Assembly (NCBI GenBank): GCA_013695395.1 | Contig: JACDAP010000035.1 | Span: 1 to 9,770 of the forward strand | Source: Solirubrobacterales bacterium | Lineage (GTDB): Bacteria > Actinomycetota > Thermoleophilia > Solirubrobacterales > Solirubrobacteraceae | Direction: 5' to 3' | Length of the DNA stretch: 9,770 nt | Shown: piece by piece, positions 1 to 9,770 of the stretch | How positions within the stretch are numbered: position 1 is the stretch's first letter | Layout: each line of letters opens with the position of its first letter | Translations under genes and position numbers: made by a program | Notes under the pieces: model-generated | Database searches by the model: none | What the model was told of the DNA's origin: nothing | Seen by the model: only the letters and a program-made list of their open reading frames with translations

Positions 1-285
1 ATGTACGAGAAGGGCCTGGCCGGCATGCGCTACTCGATCTCCAACACGGCCGAGTACGGCGACTACACCCGCGGCCCGCGCGTCGTGACCGACGAGACCC
101 GCGCGGAGATGAAGAAGATCCTCGGCGAGATCCAGGACGGCACGTTCGCCCGCGAGTGGATCGCCGAGAACCGCGCCGGCCAGGAGAACTTCAAGCGGAT
201 GCGCGAAGAGGGCGCGGGGACCGAGCTCGAGTCCACGGGCAAGGAGCTCCGCTCCCAGATGGACTGGATCAACCCGGACTTCTGA
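1..285 (+). CDS. ilvC: Ketol-acid reductoisomerase, C-terminal fragment (5' end outside window)
   Basis: KARI isomerises and reduces acetolactate or acetohydroxybutyrate with NADPH and Mg2+, the second common step of valine, leucine and isoleucine synthesis in the cytoplasm. Only the last 94 residues are present. The reading frame is open at base 1, and the Met there is internal, since the family is about 330-340 aa long. The visible part is the all-helical knotted C-terminal domain. It carries the conserved SISNTAEYGDY loop (residues 12-22 of the fragment), whose serine contacts substrate in known KARIs, then TRGPRV, and FAREWIAEN with the following QENF. The short tail fits class I enzymes. 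The Rossmann domain and the metal-binding Asp/Glu residues lie upstream. The gene converges on the minus-strand gene at 351-1316. In mycobacteria ilvBNC lies near serA, so the ilvC-to-serine neighbourhood is plausible as ancestral synteny. Confidence 0.95.
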   Translation: MYEKGLAGMRYSISNTAEYGDYTRGPRVVTDETRAEMKKILGEIQDGTFAREWIAENRAGQENFKRMREEGAGTELESTGKELRSQMDWINPDF

Positions 286-339
286 GCGGGGACCACGGCC
301 GGGCGTCCGGGAAGGCCTCGGGCCCAGCCGCCGGAACGG

Positions 340-384
340 TGAATGTCGCTTCAGGTCCGCGCGGCGGACCCGAGGCGGCGCTCG
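340..384. repeat. Imperfect palindrome copy 1, between convergent ilvC and the nuclease-fold gene
   Basis: A hairpin can be drawn with perfect inner arms 354-359 (GGTCCG) and 365-370 (CGGACC) around a 5-nt loop. The stem extends outward to 341/383 with two mismatches (353/371 and 343/381) and several G-T wobbles. It aligns with the element at 1453-1497 at 35 of 45 positions and in the same orientation. The stop codon of the minus-strand gene (351-353) lies inside it. It starts 55 bp after the ilvC stop, so it could act as a terminator for ilvC, but no T-tract follows. It may be a degenerate member of a dispersed palindromic repeat family. Confidence 0.6.
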
Positions 385-1316
385 GCCTCGTGCACGGCCT
401 CGAGCATCCGTGCGAGCGCGAGCTCTGGCGCCCGCTCGACGATGTGCGTTTCGATCCGGATCACCAGGACGCCGAACCCGCGGAGGTCAGCGTCGCGCAG
501 AGCGTCGAGCCTGCGGCGGTGCGGCAGACGGTGTCGAGGTCCGTCGATCTCGATGTTCAGCAGGAGCCACGGCCACCAGAGGTCGAGCTCGTGGCCGTGC
601 CCGGCACGGGTCGGGAACCAGGCATTCACGCGTGGCGCAGCGATTCCGGCACCGAGGAGCAGGTCCCGCGCGAGCCGTTCGGGGCGAGAGCGGAACACGA
701 TCCCGTCATCGCCGAGCCCCTCCACTGCGGCTCGCAGCGTGGCCATGCCCCTGGCCCCGCGGCACCCGGTCATGAGCTCAAGCATCTCCCGGTGGTCGTA
801 CTGTCCGGCCAGCAGCGCCTCGTCGAGAAGCTGCGCGACCCGGTCCGCCGGCCCGAGGGCCGCCATGTCCAGTGCAGTCCGCGCGAGCGAGGTGACCGGA
901 AGGCCACGATGCACGTCCCGGTCCTCGTCCCTAAGCCGTGTGCGGTGTGCGCGGATCCCCGGCAGTTTCAGCCCGCAGCGGCCGGGGGTGACCACGTCGA
1001 TCGTGGAGATCGCGGGCATCAGTTCGCGGGCGGCGGCGGACGCACGCCCGGTCAGCAGAGCCCCCTCCCCGCAGGCCAGGGCACCGGCGGCCAGCCAGCC
1101 GTCACGGGTGAGCACCCGGTGGCCGTGGGCGTACACGCCCGGCCACACCGGGACCAGGCGCCCGTCCGCCGTCGCGCGCTTCACGCGGCTTCGGCTCCAG
1201 CCGAGCGCCAGCAGCTGCCGGTGGGCGATCACGCCGCGCTGCTCATCGGCGAGCCCGGCGGCCAGACGGCCGAGCGTGATCCGTGGGGTGGACAGAGACG
1301 TGGCGGAGGCGGGCAT
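351..1316 (-). CDS. AbiEi-like winged-helix plus DUF559 (Vsr/PD-(D/E)XK fold) protein
   Basis: A 321-aa protein of a family common in actinobacteria and usually annotated as an AbiEi N-terminal domain or endonuclease-domain protein; its function is unknown. Residues about 22-66 form the AbiEi-type winged helix (GVIAHRQLLALGWSRSRVKR, then GRLVPVWPGVYAHG). The middle section (100-155) has the family's typical IDVVTPGR and GLPVTSLARTALD segments. Residues about 210-290 resemble DUF559, a Vsr-like nuclease fold, with HELDLWW (Asp245), NIEIDG (Glu256, Asp258) and an Arg/Asp-rich helix before GFGVLVIRI. I chose the ATG at 1316, preceded by GGGGAGGT; an in-frame ATG at 1418 would add 34 uncharacteristic residues across the likely leader. 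No AbiEii toxin gene is adjacent, so an AbiE toxin-antitoxin pair is not supported. The gene runs against all its neighbours and sits between two related palindromes, suggesting a later insertion. DNA binding or cleavage is inference only. Confidence 0.8.
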   Translation of the reverse strand: MPASATSLSTPRITLGRLAAGLADEQRGVIAHRQLLALGWSRSRVKRATADGRLVPVWPGVYAHGHRVLTRDGWLAAGALACGEGALLTGRASAAARELMPAISTIDVVTPGRCGLKLPGIRAHRTRLRDEDRDVHRGLPVTSLARTALDMAALGPADRVAQLLDEALLAGQYDHREMLELMTGCRGARGMATLRAAVEGLGDDGIVFRSRPERLARDLLLGAGIAAPRVNAWFPTRAGHGHELDLWWPWLLLNIEIDGPRHRLPHRRRLDALRDADLRGFGVLVIRIETHIVERAPELALARMLEAVHEAERRLGSAART

Positions 1317-1452
1317 CACCTCCCCAAGGGCCGTGCGACCTGGGTGGGTCGTCCGCGATGCTCCACTCGTATCCCTTCGAGGATCGTTGCTGCGCGGTGC
1401 AGGTGAGTTCCTCCACACTTCCTCTGCCGTCGCACCAAGGCGGCGGTCGTGA

Positions 1453-4431
<2,979 letters not shown>

Positions 4432-4435
4432 CGGC

Positions 4436-5872
4436 ATGGTCGTCTACCAGGTCTACCCGCGCTCCTTCGCCGACTCCGGCGGCGACGGACTCGGGGACCT
4501 GGCGGGGATCACCGCACGCCTCGACCACCTGGCCTGGCTCGGCGTCGATGCCCTGTGGCTCTCGCCGATCAACCCGTCCCCGATGGCCGACGGCGGCTAC
4601 GACGTCGCGGACTACCGCGGGGTCGATCCCTCCTTCGGCACGGTCGAGGACGTCGAGCGGCTGGCGTGCGAAGCGACCGATCGCGGCATCGACCTGCTCC
4701 TGGACATCGTCCCCTGTCACACCTCGATCGAGCACCCCTGGTTCCGGGAGCGGCCGGAGCTCTACGTCTGGTCCCCGGTCGACGGGCCGCCGAACAACTG
4801 GCGCGCGAACTTCGGCGGCCCCGCCTGGACCGAGGACCGGCACGGACGCGGCTGGTACCTGCACTCCTTCTATCCCGAGCAGCCCGACCTCGACTGGCGC
4901 AACCCGGAGGTCGCGCGGGAGCTCGCCGCGGTGCTCTCCTTCTGGCGCGGCAAGGGCGTCGCCGGCTTCCGCCTCGACGCCCTGCAGCAGCTGCTGAAGG
5001 ATCCCGAGCTCCGTGACGACCCACCCGCGACGCGCCCGCGCCTGCTCGCCGGCGAGACCGACTACGAGACGCTCGAGCACGTGCACTCCTCCGACCAGCC
5101 CGGGGTGGAAGAGCCGCTGCGCGCCCTCCGGCGCGGTGCGGGGGCCGACGCGTTCCTCGTGGGCGAGATCGGGCTGCCGTGCGATCGTCACGGCCCCTAC
5201 CTCGGCCCCCTCGACGCCAGCTTCTGCTTCGAGCTCTTCTTCTCCGCGTGGGAGGCCGAGGCGCTGGCCGCCGGGATCCGTGCGGGCCTCGCGACCGGGA
5301 AACCCGCCTGGGTGCTCTCCAACCACGACTTCCCGCGCCTGGCCGACCGGATCGGCCGGGAGAACGTCGCCGCTGCGGCGCTGCTCCTGCTCGCGCTCCC
5401 GGGCCCGGTCTTCCTGTTCCAGGGAGACGAGCTGGCGCTGGGGAACGGCCCCGGCCGCCCCGCGGGCGCCGCGGAGGCTCCACCGTACGACCGTGCCGGC
5501 CGGGACCCGTTCCGCCACCCGATGCCGTGGACCGAGAAGCCGCCGCACCACGGCTTCACCACCGGGGCGCCGTGGCTCGACGTGGTCGTGCCTCCGTCGG
5601 GGTCCGCCGAGCGCCAGCGAGAGGACCCGGGATCCCCGGCGGCCCACACGCGCGAGCTCATCGCCCTGCGGCGCGGGCTCGTCGGTCCGGTCGAGGAGCT
5701 CTCCGCGCGCGACGGCGTCCTCAGCTTCCGTCGTGGGGCCGTCGGCGTGGCGGTCAATACCGCTGAGCGGCCGCGTGAACAGCCGTGGACCGGCTCCGTT
5801 CTTCATCGCACCAGTAGTCGGTCCGATGATCTTCTGAATCCTGGCTCGGGAACGTTTGTTCAGGTGGTGTGA
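4436..5872 (+). CDS. GH13 alpha-glucosidase-type glycoside hydrolase
   Basis: A 478-aa alpha-amylase-family enzyme of the oligo-1,6-glucosidase/alpha-glucosidase type, probably cytoplasmic because no signal peptide is visible. It opens with VYQVYPRSFADSGGDGLGDL and contains the (beta/alpha)8 barrel motifs: region I DIVPCH (90-95), region II GFRLDA with the nucleophile Asp181, region III LVGEIG with the acid/base Glu244, and region IV SNHD (295-298). NNWRANFGGPAW and YLHSFYPEQPDLDWRNPEV are typical of this branch. At 478 aa it is compact compared with the usual 530-560. Region I has Cys94 where Asn is normal. The ATG at 4436, 4 bp after the serA stop, gives the family N-terminus; an in-frame GTG at 4394 inside serA would add 14 residues and lacks a well-spaced SD. 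Neither has a good SD, so coupling to serA is likely. Next to a sugar importer, it may cleave imported trehalose, isomaltose or maltose units. The exact substrate is unresolved. Confidence 0.9.
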   Translation: MVVYQVYPRSFADSGGDGLGDLAGITARLDHLAWLGVDALWLSPINPSPMADGGYDVADYRGVDPSFGTVEDVERLACEATDRGIDLLLDIVPCHTSIEHPWFRERPELYVWSPVDGPPNNWRANFGGPAWTEDRHGRGWYLHSFYPEQPDLDWRNPEVARELAAVLSFWRGKGVAGFRLDALQQLLKDPELRDDPPATRPRLLAGETDYETLEHVHSSDQPGVEEPLRALRRGAGADAFLVGEIGLPCDRHGPYLGPLDASFCFELFFSAWEAEALAAGIRAGLATGKPAWVLSNHDFPRLADRIGRENVAAAALLLLALPGPVFLFQGDELALGNGPGRPAGAAEAPPYDRAGRDPFRHPMPWTEKPPHHGFTTGAPWLDVVVPPSGSAERQREDPGSPAAHTRELIALRRGLVGPVEELSARDGVLSFRRGAVGVAVNTAERPREQPWTGSVLHRTSSRSDDLLNPGSGTFVQVV

Positions 5873-5874
5873 AC
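5850..5874 (+). promoter_or_regulatory. Cluster of GAAC/GTTC inverted repeats before lpqY
   Basis: GAAC (5850-5853), GTTCA (5858-5862) and TGAAC (5870-5874) form two overlapping inverted repeats, one with a 4-nt spacer and one with a perfect 5-bp arm and 7-nt spacer. They fall in a stretch of only about 52% G+C (47 of 90 bases over 5821-5910), well below the surroundings, spanning the GH13 stop codon and the lpqY start. This could be an operator for a local sugar regulator or a weak hairpin. No regulator gene is in the window, and the arms are short. Confidence 0.3.
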
Positions 5875-5904
5875 TTCGCGCGCAGTGGATAAACAGGCTG
5901 TCAA

Positions 5905-7149
5905 ATGCGTTGGGTCACCGCAGGAGCCATCGCGGCGTACGCCGCTCTCGTCCTCGCCGCCTGCGGCGGAGACCAGTCCGCCGGGGGTCCGGTCAAGCTG
6001 CAGTTCTGGGCCTACAACGAGCCGTCTGGCTCGTTCCGCAGCGCGGCGGAGAGCTGCACGAAGGACTCGGGCGGCAGGTACGAGATCTCCTTCCAGCCGC
6101 TCGCCAACGACGCCGACACGCAGCGCCAGTCGCTCGTCCGGCGCCTGGCGGCCGAGGACTCCTCGATTGACATCATGTCGATGGACGTCGTCTGGACCGC
6201 CGAGTTCGCCGAGGCCGGCTGGGCGGCGCAGTGGCCGGACGACCTCGCCCGGCAGATCAAGGACGAGTCGCTGGCGGGCCCGTACGAGACCGCCACCTAC
6301 CAGGACAAGCTCTACGCGGCGCCCGCCAACTCGAACACGCAGCTGCTCTGGTACCGCAAGTCGCTCGTCCAAGGCGAGCCGCCGGAGACCTGGGACGAGC
6401 TGATCGACACCGCCGCCAAGATGGACAAGGCAGGCCGCATCGAGATCCAGGGCGCCGCCTACGAGGGCATGACCGTCTGGTTCAACTCGCTCGTGGAGTC
6501 CGCCGGTGGCAAGATCCTGAAGGGCCCGCAGGAAGCCGATCCCGGCCCGTCATGGACCCGGGCGGCGAACATCATCGCGAAGCTCGCCAACTCCCAGGCC
6601 GCCGACCCGTCGCTCTCCTCGCAGAAGGAGGACCAGAACCGGATCGCCTTCGAGGCCGGCGACGCTGCCTTCCAGGTCAACTACCCCTTCATCTACCCGT
6701 CGGCCGCCGACGTCTCCGAGAAGTTCCAGAACGACATCGGCTGGGCGCCCTACCCCGCCGTCGAGAAGGGCAAGCCGAGCAAGGCCCCGATCGGCGGCTT
6801 CAACTTCGGTGTCGGCGCGTTCTCGAAGAACAAGGACGAGGCCTTCGCGGCGACGCAGTGCCTGCGCAACGAGAAGAACCAGAAGGTCGCCGCGGCCGAG
6901 GGCGGCCTCCCGCCGACCATCGCGAAGGTCTACGAGGACGAGACCTTCCGCGAGGACTATCCCTTCGCCGACCTGATCCGCAAGCAGATCGAGAACGGCG
7001 CCGTGCGGCCCCAGACCCCCGCCTACGCGGACCTCTCGCTCGCCGTCGCCACGACGCTCTCGCCGCCCGGACGGATCGAGGGCGAGGAGGCCCGCGAGGA
7101 GCTCGAGGACAAGATCGAGAAGGCACTCAAATCGGAGGGACTGCTGTGA
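5905..7149 (+). CDS. lpqY: ABC importer solute-binding lipoprotein, LpqY-like (trehalose/alpha-glucoside)
   Basis: A 414-aa extracellular family 1 binding protein that would deliver sugar to the permease encoded downstream. The N-terminus is a lipoprotein signal with lipobox LAAC (17-20), so Cys20 would be lipidated and anchored in the membrane. As I recall mycobacterial LpqY, the trehalose receptor, several blocks match closely: DVVWTAEFAEAGW (94-106), NTQLLWYR (144-151), the IGGFNFGV strand (296-303), EGGLPP (332-337) and AVRPQTPAY (366-374). Two further cysteines, Cys51 and Cys319, fall where LpqY also has cysteines. The start is fixed by an in-frame TAA at 5890; AGG (5895-5897) is only a weak SD. 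The gap to the GH13 gene is 32 bp, and the stop overlaps the sugA GTG by 4 bp. Trehalose is the best guess for the ligand; malto-oligosaccharides remain possible. Confidence 0.88.
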   Translation: MRWVTAGAIAAYAALVLAACGGDQSAGGPVKLQFWAYNEPSGSFRSAAESCTKDSGGRYEISFQPLANDADTQRQSLVRRLAAEDSSIDIMSMDVVWTAEFAEAGWAAQWPDDLARQIKDESLAGPYETATYQDKLYAAPANSNTQLLWYRKSLVQGEPPETWDELIDTAAKMDKAGRIEIQGAAYEGMTVWFNSLVESAGGKILKGPQEADPGPSWTRAANIIAKLANSQAADPSLSSQKEDQNRIAFEAGDAAFQVNYPFIYPSAADVSEKFQNDIGWAPYPAVEKGKPSKAPIGGFNFGVGAFSKNKDEAFAATQCLRNEKNQKVAAAEGGLPPTIAKVYEDETFREDYPFADLIRKQIENGAVRPQTPAYADLSLAVATTLSPPGRIEGEEAREELEDKIEKALKSEGLL

Positions 7150-8138
7150 GCACGCCCGCCCCCACGCCCGCCGCGGCCGAGGCCGAGGATCCCGGACGGC
7201 TCGAGGCGCCGAAGGGCAAGCGCAAGCTCTCCGAGCGGGCACGGGCGGAGCGCAAGCTCGGCTGGCTGCTGTGCGCGCCCGCCGCGATCGTGATGCTGCT
7301 GGTCACCGCGTACCCGATCGGCCGCGCGATCTGGCTCTCGCTGCAGAAGAGCGACCTGCGCTTCCCCGATCAGTCCGAGTTCATCGGACTCTCCAACTAC
7401 GTCACCGTCCTGACGTCGAGCCTGTGGTGGAACGACGTCAAGAACACGCTCATCCTCACGGTGGTCTCCGTGGCGATCGAGCTCGTCCTCGGCATGCTCC
7501 TGGCCCTGGCCATGCACCGGGCGATCTTCGGCCGCGGCCTCATCCGCACCTCCTCGCTCATCCCGTACGGCATCGTCACCGTCGTGGCCGCGTTCGCCTG
7601 GCGCCTGGCCTTCGCCGACGCCGAGGGCGGCTTCATGCCCGACGTCCTGCGCTCGGTCGGCCTGATCGGGGAGGGCACCGACCCGCTTGCCCAGACCTCC
7701 ACGATCTCGACCTTCGTCGTGGCGATCCTCGCGGAGGTCTGGAAGACGACCCCGTTCATGGCGCTGCTGCTGCTGGCCGGTCTCGCGCTCGTCAGCGACG
7801 AGCTCCACGAAGCCGCGAAGGTCGACGGCGCGAGCACCTGGCAGCGCTTCTGGCGGATCACGATCCCGCTCATGAAACCGGCGATCCTCGTCGCGCTGCT
7901 CTTCCGCACGCTCGACGCGTTCCGGATCTTCGACACCGTCTTCATCCTCTCCAACAACGGCTCGAACCGCTCCGTGGAGACCGTCTCGGTGCTCGGCTAC
8001 AACACACTCCTGAGCCGGCTGAACCTCGGCCTGGGCTCCGCGGTCTCGGTGCTGATCTTCCTCAGCGTGGTGATCATCGCTGCCGTCTTCGTGAAGCTCC
8101 TCGGCGCGAACCTCGACCAGCAGACGGGAAAAAGCTGA
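7146..8138 (+). CDS. sugA: ABC sugar importer permease, SugA/MalF-type
   Basis: A 330-aa inner-membrane permease that forms half of the channel of the importer. A charged, Ala/Pro-rich cytoplasmic N-terminus (1-36) precedes the first membrane helix (about 39-57, [19 protein letters not shown]). Further helices lie at about 100-122, 137-153, 187-215, 242-255 and 297-317, giving the six-helix MalF/SugA plan without the large periplasmic loop of enteric MalF. The EAA loop that docks on the ATPase is clear: [21 protein letters not shown] (221-241). The GTG start overlaps the lpqY stop by 4 bp and has a strong SD, GGAGGG (7134-7139), 6 nt upstream. The next permease begins 1 bp after its stop. The family is certain; the symbol depends on the LpqY-like partner. 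Confidence 0.88.
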   Translation: MSTPAPTPAAAEAEDPGRLEAPKGKRKLSERARAERKLGWLLCAPAAIVMLLVTAYPIGRAIWLSLQKSDLRFPDQSEFIGLSNYVTVLTSSLWWNDVKNTLILTVVSVAIELVLGMLLALAMHRAIFGRGLIRTSSLIPYGIVTVVAAFAWRLAFADAEGGFMPDVLRSVGLIGEGTDPLAQTSTISTFVVAILAEVWKTTPFMALLLLAGLALVSDELHEAAKVDGASTWQRFWRITIPLMKPAILVALLFRTLDAFRIFDTVFILSNNGSNRSVETVSVLGYNTLLSRLNLGLGSAVSVLIFLSVVIIAAVFVKLLGANLDQQTGKS

Positions 8139-8139
8139 G

Positions 8140-8982
8140 ATGACCGACCGCTCGACCGACAAGCTCTTCGGCTGGTTCAGCGTCAACCTCGTCGTGGTGA
8201 TCGCCGCGCTCTTCCCGGTCGCCTGGATCCTGTCGCTCTCGCTGAAGAGCTCGGACACGGTGACCGACGGCCGGCTGATCCCGGCCAAGTGGTCCTTCGA
8301 GAACTACACGGGGATCTTCACCGGCAGCGGCGGCGACGTCTTCACCAAGGCGCTCATCAACTCGCTCGGCATCGCGACCATCGCGACGATCATCGCCGTG
8401 ACGCTCGCGGCGATGGCCGCCTACGCGATCGCCCGCCTCAACTTCCCGGGCAAGCGGGTGATCCTCACCGCGGCCCTCGCGATCGCGATGTTCCCGCCGA
8501 TCTCGGTCGTCGGCCCGCTGTACGACCTGTGGCGCACGCTCGGCCTCTTCGACACCTGGCAGGGGCTGATCATCCCGTACATGACCTTCACGCTCCCGCT
8601 GGCGATCTACGTGCTCTCCGCGTTCTTCCGGGAGATCCCGTGGGAGCTCGAGCAGGCCGCGCAGGTCGACGGCGCCACGCCCTTCCAGGCGTTCCGCAAG
8701 ATCATCGTCCCGCTCGCCGCCCCCGGCGTCTTCACCACCGCGATCCTCGTCTTCATCTTCGCCTGGAACGACTTCGTCTTCGCGATCTCGCTCACCTCGA
8801 CCGAGAAGGCGCAGACCGTCCCGGCCGCGATCTCCTCGTTCACCGGGGCCTCCCAGTTCTCGGCGCCGACCGGCTCGATCGCGGCCGCCGCCATCGTCGT
8901 GACCATCCCCATCGTGATCATGGTCCTCATCTTCCAACGCCGAATCGTCGCGGGCCTCACCGCCGGCGCCGTGAAGGGATAA
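8140..8982 (+). CDS. sugB: ABC sugar importer permease, SugB/MalG-type
   Basis: A 280-aa permease forming the second half of the channel. It has the usual MalG-class layout. The N-terminal helix is at 13-33. An outward loop contains the family's [10 protein letters not shown], and the conserved [20 protein letters not shown] helix spans 71-90. [20 protein letters not shown] (118-137) follows, then helices near 142-164, 196-218 and 247-266. The EAA coupling loop, [21 protein letters not shown] (170-190), is intact. The ATG lies 1 bp after the sugA stop, with only a weak SD (GGGAA at 8126-8130), so translation is probably coupled to sugA. It pairs with sugA to make a heterodimeric channel. Confidence 0.9.
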   Translation: MTDRSTDKLFGWFSVNLVVVIAALFPVAWILSLSLKSSDTVTDGRLIPAKWSFENYTGIFTGSGGDVFTKALINSLGIATIATIIAVTLAAMAAYAIARLNFPGKRVILTAALAIAMFPPISVVGPLYDLWRTLGLFDTWQGLIIPYMTFTLPLAIYVLSAFFREIPWELEQAAQVDGATPFQAFRKIIVPLAAPGVFTTAILVFIFAWNDFVFAISLTSTEKAQTVPAAISSFTGASQFSAPTGSIAAAAIVVTIPIVIMVLIFQRRIVAGLTAGAVKG

Positions 8983-8985
8983 CCC

Positions 8986-9770
<785 letters not shown>

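Noticed and set aside
286..340. Classical Rho-independent terminator directly after ilvC
   Set aside because: Only a very short GGCC-tcg-GGCC repeat is found near 315-325 and there is no T-tract; the palindrome at 340-384 is the better candidate.
351..1418. AbiE type IV toxin-antitoxin system
   Set aside because: Only the AbiEi-like winged helix is present, fused to a DUF559 domain; no AbiEii nucleotidyltransferase gene is adjacent.
156..1452. Plus-strand open frames of about 370-416 codons over the region 156-1452
   Set aside because: Their translations are Arg/Pro/Ser-rich and lack family motifs, while the minus strand encodes a recognisable AbiEi/DUF559 protein.
5755..5872. Frameshift or decay at the 3' end of the GH13 gene, suggested by the drop in G+C
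   Set aside because: The translation still follows the family pattern (VAVNTAERP, then TGSVLHRT and a terminal PGSGTFVQVV), so the C-terminal beta domain looks complete.
5856..5893. Sigma-70-like promoter from TTGTTC (5856) to GATAAA (5888)
   Set aside because: The 26-bp spacing is too long, and no better -35 hexamer fits GATAAA, so a promoter cannot be placed with confidence.

Overview
This is a high-GC (by eye about 70% G+C) chromosomal segment with strong G/C third-position preference, GTG starts and tightly packed overlapping genes. That pattern, together with mycobacterial-type SerC and SerA and an LpqY-SugABC-like transporter, points to an actinomycetote. The class cannot be fixed from the sequence alone (Actinomycetia or Thermoleophilia are both possible). 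Everything looks like core or near-core metabolism, apart from one probable accessory gene flanked by related palindromes.

Layout. 1-285: the 3' end of ilvC (branched-chain amino acid synthesis). 351-1316 on the minus strand: a stand-alone protein with an AbiEi-like winged helix followed by a DUF559/Vsr-like nuclease fold. It is bracketed by two related imperfect palindromes in the same orientation, at 340-384 and 1453-1497. 1582-1711: a probable actinobacterial -10 box, a ZTP (pfl) riboswitch aptamer at about 1593-1674, and a short expression platform ending at the serC ATG. 1712-4431: serC and serA, overlapping by 4 bp, which encode the second and first steps of phosphorylated serine biosynthesis. 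4436-5872: a GH13 alpha-glucosidase-type hydrolase starting 4 bp after serA. 5905-9770: a solute-binding lipoprotein, two permeases and a truncated ATPase of a trehalose/malto-oligosaccharide ABC importer resembling LpqY-SugA-SugB-SugC.

How it fits together. The riboswitch would sense the folate-stress signal ZTP/ZMP and adjust serine synthesis, because serine supplies the one-carbon unit for tetrahydrofolate. The sugar importer would bring in an alpha-glucoside (trehalose or a short maltodextrin), and the GH13 enzyme could hydrolyse it to glucose. All genes from serC to sugC run in the same direction with gaps of 32 bp or less, so they may share a transcript. An AT-richer stretch with short inverted repeats just before lpqY leaves room for a second control point.

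The most notable items are the riboswitch and its possible start-site sequestering switch, the palindrome pair around the orphan nuclease-fold gene, and the coupling of a sugar hydrolase to a serine operon. I see no tRNA, rRNA, CRISPR array, transposase or phage gene.
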